The notes: generated from the sequence alone by a model not told the origin. DNA of 64,000 nt from Streptomyces sp. 71268 (GCF_029392895.1 NZ_CP114200.1:1579501-1643500), one strand, 5' to 3'. Counted from the stretch's first letter, positions 1 to 9,206 are shown. Made by a program: numbers and translations.

Positions 1-325
1 CCCACAGCTCGGCCTGGTTGCCGAGCATCACCACCATCCGGTCGCCGGCGCGCACACCCTGGGCGCGCAGCCAGTTGGCCACCTGGTTGGAGCGCGCGCG
101 CAGCTCGGCGAAGGAGAGGCGGGTCTCCGTGCCGTCCTCCTCCACGATGTGCAGGGCCGTCCGGTCCACCCGCTCGGCCAGCGGGTCGAACCAGTCGAGC
201 GCCCAGTTGAACACCTCGGGGCGCGGCCACTGGAACCCGGCGTAGGCAGCCGCGTAGTCCTCCCGGTGCCGGAGCAGGAAGTCCCGCGCCGCCCGGAACT
301 CTTCGGTCGGACCGATTACCGCCAC
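1..325 (-). CDS. AMP-binding acyl-CoA ligase, N-terminal part (runs off the left edge)
   Basis: Only the first 108 codons are in the window. The frame opens with a GTG at 325, preceded at 4 nt by a good ribosome site (AGGAGG). It encodes an N-terminal segment typical of acetyl-/acyl-CoA synthetases: a leading helix rich in Arg/Phe, the FNWALDWFDPLA stretch near residue 40, then LSFAELRARSNQVANWL and GVRAGDRMVVMLGNQ, the usual entry into the adenylate-forming fold. The ATP-binding and catalytic motifs would lie outside. Family members activate carboxylic acids to acyl-CoA through an acyl-adenylate in the cytoplasm. It is divergent from the GAF/LuxR gene at 427, about 100 bp away, so that regulator may control it. 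The substrate cannot be told from this fragment. Confidence 0.85.
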   Translation of the reverse strand, partial: MAVIGPTEEFRAARDFLLRHREDYAAAYAGFQWPRPEVFNWALDWFDPLAERVDRTALHIVEEDGTETRLSFAELRARSNQVANWLRAQGVRAGDRMVVMLGNQAELW

Positions 326-426
326 ATGTCCTCCTCATTGCCAAAGCGCTCGCTAGCATCGTGCGACGAGTGATCTGAGTCTCACTACCCCCGGACGGGG
401 GTGACGGTATTTACGGGGAGGTGTCG

Positions 427-1290
427 GTGGCGGATACGTACGGCGCCGTGGAAATGCGGTCCGCGCTCGGACGGATGCGACGGAGCGGCGGACTACCGGT
501 CGCGTTCGGTGGACTGTTCGAGGGGACCCGCCAATTCCGCATAGCCGAACTGGCCGGCACGGCCACGCCCGTGCTCCTCGGTCTCACCATTACCACCGGC
601 AACGGGCTCGGAGGCAAGGCCATGGCGCTCTCCCGCCCCGTCTACGTATCGGACTACCCCGCCTCCCGGGTCATCAGCCACGAGTACGACGCGGCCGTCG
701 CGGCGGAGGGGCTGCGCTGCGTGCTCGCGGTCCCGGTGGTGGTGCGGCGCCGGGTGCGGGGGGTGCTGTACGGGGCGCTGCGGCAGCCGATGGCGCTCGG
801 CGACCGCACCATGTCGGTGGCGGTCGAGGCGGCCCGCGAGTTGGAGCAGGCGCTCGCCGTGCGCGACGCCGCGCAGGACGAGGCGCAGCGGGTGCTGACC
901 GCCACGTCGCGCCCGCCGGAGGCGGACCCGTCGGCGTGGGAGGAGGTACGCGCGGCCCACGGCGAACTGCGGGCGCTGGCCCAGCGCGTGCACGACCAGA
1001 AGCTCCGCCACGACCTGCTCGCCGTCCTCGGCCGGCTGGCCACCGCCTCGCCCGAGGCCACTCCCCCGCCCGACCGGGCGCCCCACCTGCCCACGGTCGA
1101 GCTGTCGCCGCGCGAGGTGGACGTGCTCGCCTGCGTGGCGTCGGGCGCCACCAACGCGACGGCGGCCGACCGGCTCGGGCTGCGCCCGGAGACCGTCAAG
1201 AGCTATCTGCGGTCGTCCATGCGGAAGCTGGGCGCCCACACCCGGCTCCAGGCCGTGGTCTCGGCGCGCCGGGCGGGGCTGTTGCCGTAG
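427..1290 (+). CDS. GAF-domain LuxR-type transcriptional regulator
   Basis: About 287 residues. Residues 20-150 look like a GAF-type sensor domain (central LRCVLAVPVVVRRRVRGVLYG strands) and a helical linker follows. The C-terminal 65 residues are a GerE/LuxR helix-turn-helix (LSPREVDVLACVASGATN, then RPETVKSYLRSSMRKLGAHT). GTG codons at 421 and 427 are both possible starts; the one at 427 has the better spacing from GGGGAGG at 415-421. Similar GAF-LuxR proteins sit beside acyl-CoA ligase genes in streptomycetes, and here too the gene is divergent from one, so control of fatty or aromatic acid activation is a reasonable inference. No phospho-acceptor receiver domain is visible, so it probably senses a small ligand. 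Confidence 0.85.
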   Translation: MADTYGAVEMRSALGRMRRSGGLPVAFGGLFEGTRQFRIAELAGTATPVLLGLTITTGNGLGGKAMALSRPVYVSDYPASRVISHEYDAAVAAEGLRCVLAVPVVVRRRVRGVLYGALRQPMALGDRTMSVAVEAARELEQALAVRDAAQDEAQRVLTATSRPPEADPSAWEEVRAAHGELRALAQRVHDQKLRHDLLAVLGRLATASPEATPPPDRAPHLPTVELSPREVDVLACVASGATNATAADRLGLRPETVKSYLRSSMRKLGAHTRLQAVVSARRAGLLP

Positions 1291-1564
1291 CGGTCCGGGG
1301 GTGCGGCGACTGCTGTCCGTGGACGTGGCCGTGGGCGCCGCCGCGATCCGTGGTCGTGGCTGGCGGTCGCGGTTGTGGTCGCCGTCGCCGTCGCAGGTGT
1401 GGTCGTGGCCGTGGTGCGCGGGGGGCGCGTGGGAGCGCGTTGACGCACTCGGGTTCGTCCGGGCGCCGGCAAAGGGTGCGCGACCGCCCGCCCCTGCCGG
1501 CGACGGGCCCACGGCGGGCGAAACGCGGTGGCGTTCGGCGCCGCCCGCGGGTAGGCAGGGGCCC

Positions 1565-2125
1565 ATGATCGAACGCCAGGCCCTCGCCACGAAGCCCACC
1601 CTCACCGGGGAACGGCTGCGGCTGGTCCCCCTCACCGCGTCCCACGCCGACGCGATGTACGCCTCGACCACCGACCCCGAGACGCGGCGGCTGACCGGCA
1701 CGCACCGCTCCTTCACCCCGGCCCAGATCGCCGACTGGTGCGCGAGCCGCGCGGAGCAGCCGGACCGGCTCGACCTGGCCGTCGAGGACCTGGCCAGCGG
1801 CGCGTTCCTCGGCGAGATGGCGCTGACCGAGGTGGACCCGGACAACGAGTCGGCCGCGCTCCGCGTCTCGCTGGCCCCCCACGCACGCGGCCGGGGCGTC
1901 GGCCCCGAGGCCGTCCGGCTGCTGCTCGACTACGCCTTCGACCAGGTGCGGCTGCACCGGGTGTGGCTTGAGGTGTTCGCGTTCAACGACCGGGCCAGGC
2001 GCGCGTACGAGCGCTGCGGCTTCCGCCTGGAGGGCCGGCTACGCCACGCGTTCCACTGGGCGGGCGAGCGGCACGACAAGCTGCTGATGGCCGCCCTGAA
2101 CGAGCCCCCGGCCAGCCGCGGGTAG
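1565..2125 (+). CDS. GNAT-family N-acetyltransferase (RimJ/RimL-like)
   Basis: A 186-residue single-domain protein. The N terminus GERLRLVPLTASHADAMY is typical of the RimJ/RimL acetyltransferase branch. The acetyl-CoA pyrophosphate loop is seen as HARGRGVGPEAVRLLLDYAF near residue 100, followed by HRVWLEVFAFNDRARRAYERCGF, the conserved neighbour-strand signature. Such enzymes move acetyl from acetyl-CoA to an amine: a protein N terminus, an aminoglycoside or a polyamine. The ATG at 1565 is chosen because homology begins there; the frame is open further upstream but that part is low-complexity. The gene stands alone and the substrate is unknown. Confidence 0.88.
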   Translation: MIERQALATKPTLTGERLRLVPLTASHADAMYASTTDPETRRLTGTHRSFTPAQIADWCASRAEQPDRLDLAVEDLASGAFLGEMALTEVDPDNESAALRVSLAPHARGRGVGPEAVRLLLDYAFDQVRLHRVWLEVFAFNDRARRAYERCGFRLEGRLRHAFHWAGERHDKLLMAALNEPPASRG

Positions 2126-2349
2126 CCCCTCCCCGGGGCGCGGACAACCCTCCCCCGGACAGGAGGTGCCGTTCCGGCGGGTGCGGGGCCGGGGCGTGCC
2201 GCCTCCCCGGCGGCATCGCCGACACCTGCCGGCCGAATACGCTCGCGACGGGATCGAGGGCACGGTCACGAAGGCCGACGGCCGAGCAGCCGGTGCGGCA
2301 TCGTGGCACTGTTCGGATACGACGGCGGTGTGGAAGGGGATGGGCTGGC

Positions 2350-3270
2350 ATGGCTCTGCGGTTCGGGTTGGTGGGCACGGGCGCGTGGGCGCGCGACACG
2401 CACGGAGCTGGTGTGCGTGCCAGCACGGGCGGGTTGCTCGCCGGGGTGTGGGGACGGTCGCCCGAGCGGACCGCGCGGACCGCCGACGCGCTGGGGGCGC
2501 CGGCCTACGACAGCTTCGACGCGTTCCTGGCGGACGTGGACGCCGTCGTCTTCGCCGTCCCGCCCACCGTCCAGCCCGACCTCGCCGAGCGCGCCGCACG
2601 CGCGGGCCGCCACCTGTTGCTGGAGAAGCCGGTGGCGGTCGACCCGGGGCAGGCCGCCCGGGTCCGCGCGGCCGTCCGCGCCTCCGACGTCGCCTCGCTG
2701 ACCTTCCTCACCTGCCGCTTCCGGCCCGAGCAGCGCGTGTGGATCGACGCGGCGGAGCGTACCGGCGGCTGGCACACGGCCTCCGCCGTCTGGCTCGTGC
2801 CGCTCTACGACCCGCGAGAGCGCCCGGCCCCGGGCGACTGGCGGCGCAGTGAAGGTGCCCTGTGGGACATCGGCCCGCACGCGCTGTCCATCCTGTCCCC
2901 GCTGCTCGGACCCGTCGAACGGGTCGCGGCGCTGGCCGGACGCGGCGACACCGTGCACCTGACGACCCGACACGCCTCGGGCGCCACCGGTACCGCCGCG
3001 CTGAGCCTGACCGCGCCGCCCACCGCCCGTCAGGTGGTGACCACCGCCGTCGGCGAGGAGGGTGTGCACACTCTCCCCCGGGGCTTCACGACCGCCTCGC
3101 TGGCCGCGGCCGAGGCGGTCGACACGCTCGTGACCATGGTCGCCGACGGGCGCCGGGACCACCCGTGCGACGTGGACTTCGGGGACGAGATCGTGCGCGT
3201 ACTGGACGCCGCCCGGCGCTCGCTCGCCGAGGACCGTACGGTCCAGGTCGCCGGGCCGGAGCGGCCCTGA
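2350..3270 (+). CDS. Gfo/Idh/MocA-family NAD(P)-dependent oxidoreductase
   Basis: A 306-residue protein. The first residues, MALRFGLVGTGAWA, form the Rossmann dinucleotide-binding loop. AVVFAVPPTVQPDLAERA and HLLLEKPVAVDP (residues about 65-105) contain the conserved EKP motif of the family, whose Lys sits at the active site. The middle holds GALWDIGPHALSIL, the usual D-x-G-x-H-x-x-D-like catalytic region of the second domain. Family members oxidise or reduce sugars, inositols or similar polyols. ATG 2350 is used because the Rossmann fold starts immediately after it. There is no obvious operon partner; the next gene on the right is convergent. Confidence 0.88.
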   Translation: MALRFGLVGTGAWARDTHGAGVRASTGGLLAGVWGRSPERTARTADALGAPAYDSFDAFLADVDAVVFAVPPTVQPDLAERAARAGRHLLLEKPVAVDPGQAARVRAAVRASDVASLTFLTCRFRPEQRVWIDAAERTGGWHTASAVWLVPLYDPRERPAPGDWRRSEGALWDIGPHALSILSPLLGPVERVAALAGRGDTVHLTTRHASGATGTAALSLTAPPTARQVVTTAVGEEGVHTLPRGFTTASLAAAEAVDTLVTMVADGRRDHPCDVDFGDEIVRVLDAARRSLAEDRTVQVAGPERP

Positions 3271-3366
3271 GCGCCGGCGGCGGCGTCCCGGAGGCGGTGG
3301 ATGATCGACCAGTCCGTTGGCCTCCCGGCCGGGATGATCCGGCGGTGGCCCCGGGGAGCTCGGCCG

Positions 3367-5061
3367 TCAGCGTGTGACGTCCACGAAGACCGGGTTGGTG
3401 TAGAACCACGTGTCGAGCCACGGGTCACCCTTGCCGGGCTCGTGGGGGAGCGGGCCGTGGGGGTCGATCTTCGCGCCGAGGAAGCCCGCGCCGTGGCGCT
3501 TGCCGTCGCTGCCGCGCAGGCGCAGGTAGAAGGGGTGCTCCGCGCGCCCGACCGGGATGCGCAGGGTGTACGTACCGCGACGGCCCGCCACGTCGGAGGT
3601 GTGGACGACCCGGGTGTCCGGGGCTCGCCAGTCGTCGCGGTCGGCGGCCGGCCCGCGGACCGCGCCGCGGATGACGTCGACGTGTCGCAGCCGGGGCAGC
3701 ACACCGTACGGGTTGCGGCGGGAGGCCGCGGTCACGGTCACGGTGAGGGTGAGCCGCTCGCCCCGCCGGGCCCGCAGCCGGCCGCCGAGGGTGGCACTGT
3801 TGCCGCGCTCGCCGCGCACCTTGACGTCGATGCCGTCGACGAGGTGGCCGTGGTCGACCCAGACCCGCCCGGCACGCAGCCCCTCCATCACGTGCCGGTA
3901 GCCGTACCGGGTGACCCCCACGTGCGTGCGGCTGAACTGGCCGGGCCAGAAGTCGCCGCCGGGCTGCGGTTCGGTGGTGTTGTACGGGTCGGGGAGGCGG
4001 CCGGTGTTGTCGAAGTTCTGCCCGGGTCGCCAGTCACCGTTGACCCAGGTGTCCTGGGCGACGCGGTGGACGTCGGAGTTGGAGGTGATGGTGAAGAGCT
4101 TGCCCTCCGCCAGCATCGCGTCCCACATGCCGCCCACGGTCGCGGTCGCCCAGTCGAAGCCGCCGTAGGTGACGTACGCCTCGCGCGGATAGCCGGGCCA
4201 GGAGTCCGCGGAGGGCGAGTTGGTGTACTCGCCGCGTACGTTGGTGTCCGCGTGCCAGCCGGGGATCGCGCCTGCCTGGGCGCCGGGAGCGCCCTCCATG
4301 CCGATCATGATGTCGGGGGCCGCGTCGCGCCAACCGCGCAGCTCGTGCGGGGAGTCGATGCCGAGCCGCATGGGGTGGTTGGCGAGGACCAGGACGTCGT
4401 CCACGTACCGGGTGCGTCGCTGCTCGGCCAGCCACTTGAGGGCCTTGATCGCGTGCGCCTCGTTGCGCGGGGTGTCGGGGTGGTTCGGGCCGCCGGCCGT
4501 GTAGCCGAGCAGCTTGCCGTCGAAGGCTTCCTCGAAGCGGGTGAGCAGGTCGACCTCGTGCCGGCCGGGCGGCGAGAAGACGGTGCAGTGTTCGGCACCG
4601 GGGATGTACCACTCAAGGCCCTGGAAGATCAGCATGCGCCGGTTCTCGGCACGGGCCCGCAGGATCTCGCGGTGCTCCCGCGCGGCACCGAACCTGGCGT
4701 GGCCGATGTTGCTGTGCTCGGTGAAGACCATCCAGTCAAGGCCGAACTTCCGCCCCGCCGAGGCTATCTGGGAGAACGTGTACTTGGCGTCGTGGCTGTA
4801 GACGGTGTGGTTGTGGTGGTCCCCCACCAGGTAGACCAGGTTGGGGGCGTGGTCGTGCCCGCCGTGACCGTGGCCGGGACCGTGTCCCCCGTGCCCGTGC
4901 CCGCGCCCGTGGGCCAGCGCGGGAAGGGGCAGCGAGGCGGCGGCGAACCCCGCCCCGAACAGGCCGGCGCGACGCATCAGCCCTCGACGGCTGAGCCCCT
5001 GCGGGTCGAGTGATTCCGCGGGCACCTGGGGGTCGGCCCATTCGGGCACAGGGTGGGTCAT
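3367..5061 (-). CDS. Tat-exported PHP / CehA-McbA-type metallohydrolase
   Basis: About 564 residues from ATG 5061. The N terminus has a twin-arginine-type signal (SRRGLMRRAGLFGAGFAAAS, near residues 23-42), so export is expected. A striking His/Gly-rich stretch of about 25 residues follows. The catalytic part begins with a PHP-type metal motif (DHHNHTVYSHDAKY) and continues with VFTEHSNIGHARFG, LVLANHPMRLGID and TSNSDVHR, all positions where PHP phosphoesterases and CehA/McbA hydrolases place metal-binding His and Asp. The C terminus looks like a beta-sandwich. CehA and McbA cleave the ester of carbaryl-type carbamates, but most homologues have unknown substrates. An upstream ATG at 5091 is possible; the chosen one has GGAGAA upstream. 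Confidence 0.87.
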   Translation of the reverse strand: MTHPVPEWADPQVPAESLDPQGLSRRGLMRRAGLFGAGFAAASLPLPALAHGRGHGHGGHGPGHGHGGHDHAPNLVYLVGDHHNHTVYSHDAKYTFSQIASAGRKFGLDWMVFTEHSNIGHARFGAAREHREILRARAENRRMLIFQGLEWYIPGAEHCTVFSPPGRHEVDLLTRFEEAFDGKLLGYTAGGPNHPDTPRNEAHAIKALKWLAEQRRTRYVDDVLVLANHPMRLGIDSPHELRGWRDAAPDIMIGMEGAPGAQAGAIPGWHADTNVRGEYTNSPSADSWPGYPREAYVTYGGFDWATATVGGMWDAMLAEGKLFTITSNSDVHRVAQDTWVNGDWRPGQNFDNTGRLPDPYNTTEPQPGGDFWPGQFSRTHVGVTRYGYRHVMEGLRAGRVWVDHGHLVDGIDVKVRGERGNSATLGGRLRARRGERLTLTVTVTAASRRNPYGVLPRLRHVDVIRGAVRGPAADRDDWRAPDTRVVHTSDVAGRRGTYTLRIPVGRAEHPFYLRLRGSDGKRHGAGFLGAKIDPHGPLPHEPGKGDPWLDTWFYTNPVFVDVTR

Positions 5062-5683
5062 GACGTGCTGTTCTCCGTCGGGTAGGAACATTTCGCGTGA
5101 AGAGGAGGATTTCTGGAACGCGAAACGACCGGGTGAATCGGGGGCGAACTTCGCGGACTCCCCCTGTGACGGACAAGCGGGGTGCGTGACTCGTGACTCA
5201 TGACTCGTGATCAGGGCATCACCGCTGGTCACCGCTGTCTGAGGTGCGGCGGGAGCCACGGGTGCCGGCGGGGCGAAGGCCAACGCGCGAAGAGGCCAAC
5301 CCTCGTCGAAGGGGTCAACCCTCGCGGGGCACACCCTCCAGCGTGTGCCGGCCCCGCGACTGTCGCAGGCGGTGGCGAGTACACCCGCGCCGACGAAGGG
5401 TGGTTCCGGAGCGTGGCTCGCCCCGCTGTCCCGACCATGGGCGATGCGAAGCGTCAACAGCGTCGGGGAGAAGCCGCGACGCGCCCCAACGCGGTACGGA
5501 GAACCCGCGCTTCCCGTCAGCCGGGCGTCGGAGTCGACTCGTCGCCGGGCCGGGGCCCGCCGGCCTCAGACGACGGGCCACGGATAACGGGTGTCAGGCG
5601 GCGGGTGTCGGGCGGGCAGCGGACGGCCGGCGGTCGATGACAGGTAACGGCGAGGGAGCGGTCATGGCGCGCCCGCCCCGTGC
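5062..5683. other. 622-bp intergenic stretch without a recognisable gene
   Basis: Open frames here have neither a convincing ribosome site nor recognisable protein content. A short microrepeat around 5186-5210 repeats GTGACTC/ATGACTC three times, close upstream of the metallohydrolase gene. No RNA gene or convincing terminator was found. Confidence 0.5.
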
Positions 5684-6076
5684 TCAGCCCTGCTCGGCCC
5701 GTGCCGCCTTCTCGGACTGCTCCGCCTTCTTCGCCTTCAGGCGGACGGCCTCCTTGCGGACCTCGGCCTGCGTGGCGCGCTCGCGCTCCAGCCACTCGGG
5801 CCGCTCTTCCTTCAGCGCGTCGATCTGCTGCGTGGTGAGGGGCTCGGTGACGCCGCCACGGGCGAGGCCCGAGACGGAGACGCCCAGCTTGGCCGCGACG
5901 ACGGGGCGCGGGTGCGGGCCGTTCTGGCGCAGGTCGCTCAGCCACTGGGGCGGGTCGGCCTGGAGGGCGTTCAGCTCGGTGCGCGAGACCACGCCCTCCC
6001 GGAATTCGGCGGGGGTGGCCTCAAGGTACACACCCAGCTTCTTCGCAGCGGTGGCGGGCTTCATGGTCTGGCTCAT
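5684..6076 (-). CDS. DUF5997 family protein
   Basis: 130 residues with an ATG start at 6076. The N-terminal half (MSQTMKPATAAKKLGVYLEA, then PAEFREGVVSRTELNALQ) and the middle PPQWLSDLRQNGPHPRPVVA match my recollection of the actinobacterial DUF5997 family, small basic proteins of unknown function. The C-terminal third is a charged Glu/Lys/Arg/Ala helix (residues about 95-130), probably a coiled coil. It is divergent from the LysR-effector-domain gene at 6182 with about 105 bp between the starts. That pairing appears conserved in streptomycetes, so the two may work together. No enzymatic motif is visible. Confidence 0.85.
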   Translation of the reverse strand: MSQTMKPATAAKKLGVYLEATPAEFREGVVSRTELNALQADPPQWLSDLRQNGPHPRPVVAAKLGVSVSGLARGGVTEPLTTQQIDALKEERPEWLERERATQAEVRKEAVRLKAKKAEQSEKAARAEQG

Positions 6077-6181
6077 GGATTAAGGGTAACGAGCCGATGC
6101 GCACGCGCTGACCACGAGGGTTCGCCACCGCCTGCGGCCTCCCGTGGGTCGGTCGGCGACTACGGCCGGTAGTCTGGCGAG

Positions 6182-6970
6182 GTGACAGGCTCGGCAGACT
6201 CTCCCGCGTTCCGGCTCGCCTACGTACCCGGGGTGACGCCCTCGAAGTGGGTGCGCATCTGGAACGAGCGACTGCCTCACATCCCCCTCACCCTCACCCA
6301 GACGCCGGCCGCCGAGATCTGCGGGGCCCTGCGCGGGGGTGAGGCCGACGCGGGGTTCGTCCGGCTTCCGGTGGACGGCGACGACCTCAGCGCGATCCCC
6401 CTCTACGAGGAGACGACGGTGGTCGTCATCCCCAAGGACCACCTCTTCGCGGCGGCCGACGAGGTGACCGTGGCCGACCTCGCCGAGGAAGTGGCGCTCC
6501 ATCCGCTGGACGACACCCTGGGCTGGGAACAGCCGCCGGGGCTCCCCGCCCGTGAGCGCCCCGCCACGACCGCCGACGCCGTCGAACTGGTGGCGGCGGG
6601 CATCGGCGTACTGATCGTCCCGCAGTCCCTGGCCCGGCTGCACCACCGCAGAGACCTCACGTACCGCACGATCACGGACGTGCCTACCTCCCGCGTAGCG
6701 CTGTCGTGGCCCCAGGAGGCCACGACGGACCTGGTGGAGGACCTCATCGGCATCGTCCGCGGCCGTACGGTCAACAGCACCCGGGGCCGCCGCACCGAGC
6801 CCGAGCCGAAGGCCAAGCGCCCGGACAAGACCGCCACGCGCCGGCAACAGCCCGCCGGGGGCAAGGGCGGCGGCAGGGGCGCCGGCAGGTCGGCGGGCAA
6901 GCCGTCCGCCAAGAACCCCCGCCGCGGCTCCGGCGGCCCCAAGGGCGGCAAGCCCCGCCGCAGGCCGTAG
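6182..6970 (+). CDS. LysR-type effector-binding domain protein lacking a helix-turn-helix, with a basic tail
   Basis: 262 residues from GTG 6182. Residues 8-200 form a LysR substrate-binding fold: FRLAYVPGVTPSKWVRIWNE opens it, GEADAGFVRLPVDGDDLSAI and YEETTVVVIPKDHLFA follow, and TADAVELVAAGIGVLIVPQS is typical of the second lobe. The usual N-terminal winged helix of LysR proteins is absent, since the effector fold starts at residue 8. In its place the last 60 residues are rich in Lys, Arg, Gly and Pro (PKAKRPDKTATRRQQ, GKGGGRGAGRSAGK), a plausible non-specific nucleic-acid-binding tail. It is divergent from DUF5997. The role is unknown; a ligand-sensing DNA- or RNA-associated protein is an inference. 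Confidence 0.85.
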   Translation: MTGSADSPAFRLAYVPGVTPSKWVRIWNERLPHIPLTLTQTPAAEICGALRGGEADAGFVRLPVDGDDLSAIPLYEETTVVVIPKDHLFAAADEVTVADLAEEVALHPLDDTLGWEQPPGLPARERPATTADAVELVAAGIGVLIVPQSLARLHHRRDLTYRTITDVPTSRVALSWPQEATTDLVEDLIGIVRGRTVNSTRGRRTEPEPKAKRPDKTATRRQQPAGGKGGGRGAGRSAGKPSAKNPRRGSGGPKGGKPRRRP

Positions 6971-7175
6971 CGCCTGCGGGGGCCAGGGGGCGGGGAGGGG
7001 CGGCTTCCCTCCACCCGCGAGCGGACCACTTCCAGCGGGCAGCCCCTCGACAGGCCTCAGCCCACCCAACCACCGCGACGTGCAACCCGCACACCAGGAC
7101 GGGCCGGACTCAGTGCCTTGGCAAGGCCGCCGTTCGACGGTTGGTGCGCTCACCCAAGCCCCCACGTCGCCCTCC

Positions 7176-9206
7176 TCAGGCCACGCGACCCAGCCACAGC
7201 ACGTCCCGGGCCCGGGTCATCGCCACGAAGAGTTGGCTGCGCGCGAGTTCCGCACGCTCCCGTGCCGTTTCTTGTCCCGCCGCGCCACCCGACTCGGCGG
7301 CCCGCGCGCCGTTCAGCGGGGCGACGTCGTGCTGCGGCAGGTACACGCGTTTGAACTCCAGGCCCTTGGCCTTGCGGTAGGTGCCCAGCTTGACCGCGTC
7401 GACGGGGTTCCCGTCGTAGTGCTCCAGCAGGCACACCGGGAGCTGCGCCCCGGTGAGTAGCCGCTGGTAGTGGGCGATGGCCCGCTTGGAGGGGCACAGC
7501 ACGGCGGCGTCGGCGAGCGCTTGCGCTGGCAGGTCACGCAGGGCGTCCAGCAGGGCCCGGTCGTGCTCGGCCACGGTCGGCTTCGTGACGCGAACCACTT
7601 CTCCGTCGTGGTAGGTGACGTCAACGTCCCGACGGCTGGGGCTGCGCAGACCGTCGATGTCCTCGAACGCGTCGTCGGCGACGACCCCGAGTGCGGCGTC
7701 CAGGATCTGCTTGCTGTTGCGGTAGTTGGTGCGCAGAACCTGTCCGCGATCACCGCGGATGTCGATGCCGGCGTCGACGAGTCGGAAGCCGCCCGGATAG
7801 ACGGCCTGTTGGCCATCGCCGACGAGCAGCAGCCCGTTGGGGGCGTCGCCGACCAGGGCGTGCAGGAGGCGGACTCCGACGAGGGTGAGGTCCTGGACTT
7901 CGTCCACGATGACGGCCGCGTACCGGGGACGGTCGGTGTGCCGGCTCGCTTCTGCCAGGGCGAGGGAGAGGACATCGTCGAAGTCGTGCACGCCGCGCTC
8001 GTTGCGCAGTGACTCGTACCTCTCGTACAGCGCCCACACCGCCTGCCGGTGGGCCCGGCGCAGGATCGCGCGGCGGCGGCGTCGGGGGACGGTCGCGTAC
8101 TCCTCGAACGTGGTGATGCCGCGGCCCTTGATGACGTGGGCGATCTCGTCGCGCCAGTAGTCCGCCGCGGGGTCTATCTCCGCCAGGCGGCTGTCCCGCC
8201 CGACGTGTTTCCAGGCGAGGCTGAAGGCGGTTTCGGCCTTCTTCCCGTGCAGCCGGACGCTCACGCCGCGCTCCCGGAGGAAGTCCTGCGCCCAGGAGTG
8301 CAGACTGCTGAAGTCCACCCGGTCCGCGACGGCCGGGGACATCGCCCTGAGGAACGTGCCTTGCACCCGGGGCAGGTTGTTCGCGAACGTGACATACAAG
8401 ACCCGGCCATCGGTGCGCCGGGCGAGGTGGGCCGCGCGGTGCAGGCCCACGACCGTCTTCCCCGTACCCGCCGGACCGCTGATGCGCGCCGGGCCCGACC
8501 AGTTGCGGCGGACCAGCGCCACCTGATCGGGGTCGAGGAACGTCATCCACTGCTCGATCGGGGCCCGCATGGCTTCTTCCAGTGCCGCGTCCCGCAGGCC
8601 CCGGAGGTCGAACAGGCCGTCCGGCTCGGCCTGTCGGGCCTGCTGTTGCTGGACGGTGGGGCCCTCCTGTTCCACCGTCGACCCCGCGTAGTCGGGAAAG
8701 ACCCGTTCCAGGTGGTCGGCGAACGCGCGCACCGACTCCGTACGCAGTCTGCGGTTCTCCGAGAGCAGCGCCGAACCGATCTCGTGTTCGCCGAGTAGCC
8801 GGACCCTGCCGATCTCGGCGTCGACCCGGTGCCCGGCGAAGACCATGAGCGGTTGGACCGCCACCGGGGACATGCCGAGCGACGCGACGGCGCTCTCGGC
8901 CGCCTTCGTGACCGCGAGAAGCTTCACCACGTGCTCGTCACGCGGCTCGCCTCCGGCGTGGAGCTGGCCGCCGACAATGCGCGGAGCGGATCGCCAGTTC
9001 TTCACGTCGATGACGAAGACCCCGCCGGGTCCCACCATCAGCATGTCCACGTTGGCGGTACGGGTTCCCGGCCACCGCCGGTCCACCAGCAGCCGCCAGC
9101 CGCGCTCGGTGAGCACCAACAGTTGTGCGGCCACGCGACGTTCGCCGTCACTCGCCGCTTCCCACTGGCGCGCCCGCCGACGCGCTGCCTGCCACTGTTC
9201 GCGCAA
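7176..9206 (-). CDS. NERD-domain UvrD/Rep-like DNA helicase (N terminus interrupted)
   Basis: 676 residues are read from TTG 9206. Residues 15-150 are a NERD nuclease-related domain (ERRVAAQLL, then VDMLMVGPGGVFVIDVKNW with the D-x-K core). A superfamily 1 helicase follows: Walker A GPAGTGKTVV near residue 240, Walker B VDEVQDLT, Q-loop GDGQQAVYPGG, RTNYRNSKQI, and the C-terminal VAMTRARDVLWLG motif VI. Such proteins unwind or process DNA ends and occur in defence and repair settings. An ATG at 9266 in the same frame has a better ribosome site (GGGGGGA), but a TAG stands at 9231-9233, 12 codons in. The native start is therefore broken or the gene re-initiates at CTG/TTG near 9206. An IS5-family element begins 16 bp upstream of that ATG. 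Confidence 0.85.
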   Translation of the reverse strand: MREQWQAARRRARQWEAASDGERRVAAQLLVLTERGWRLLVDRRWPGTRTANVDMLMVGPGGVFVIDVKNWRSAPRIVGGQLHAGGEPRDEHVVKLLAVTKAAESAVASLGMSPVAVQPLMVFAGHRVDAEIGRVRLLGEHEIGSALLSENRRLRTESVRAFADHLERVFPDYAGSTVEQEGPTVQQQQARQAEPDGLFDLRGLRDAALEEAMRAPIEQWMTFLDPDQVALVRRNWSGPARISGPAGTGKTVVGLHRAAHLARRTDGRVLYVTFANNLPRVQGTFLRAMSPAVADRVDFSSLHSWAQDFLRERGVSVRLHGKKAETAFSLAWKHVGRDSRLAEIDPAADYWRDEIAHVIKGRGITTFEEYATVPRRRRRAILRRAHRQAVWALYERYESLRNERGVHDFDDVLSLALAEASRHTDRPRYAAVIVDEVQDLTLVGVRLLHALVGDAPNGLLLVGDGQQAVYPGGFRLVDAGIDIRGDRGQVLRTNYRNSKQILDAALGVVADDAFEDIDGLRSPSRRDVDVTYHDGEVVRVTKPTVAEHDRALLDALRDLPAQALADAAVLCPSKRAIAHYQRLLTGAQLPVCLLEHYDGNPVDAVKLGTYRKAKGLEFKRVYLPQHDVAPLNGARAAESGGAAGQETARERAELARSQLFVAMTRARDVLWLGRVA

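Noticed and set aside
493..1845. Long minus-strand open frame of 450 codons
   Set aside because: It lies antisense to the GAF/LuxR and GNAT genes and reads as Arg/Gly/Pro-rich low complexity without domains; it is a GC-skew shadow.
3301..5013. Long plus-strand open frame of 570 codons over the PHP metallohydrolase
   Set aside because: It is exactly antisense to a well-supported Tat/PHP protein, has no ribosome site and is rich in Val/Gly repeats typical of complementary-frame reading.
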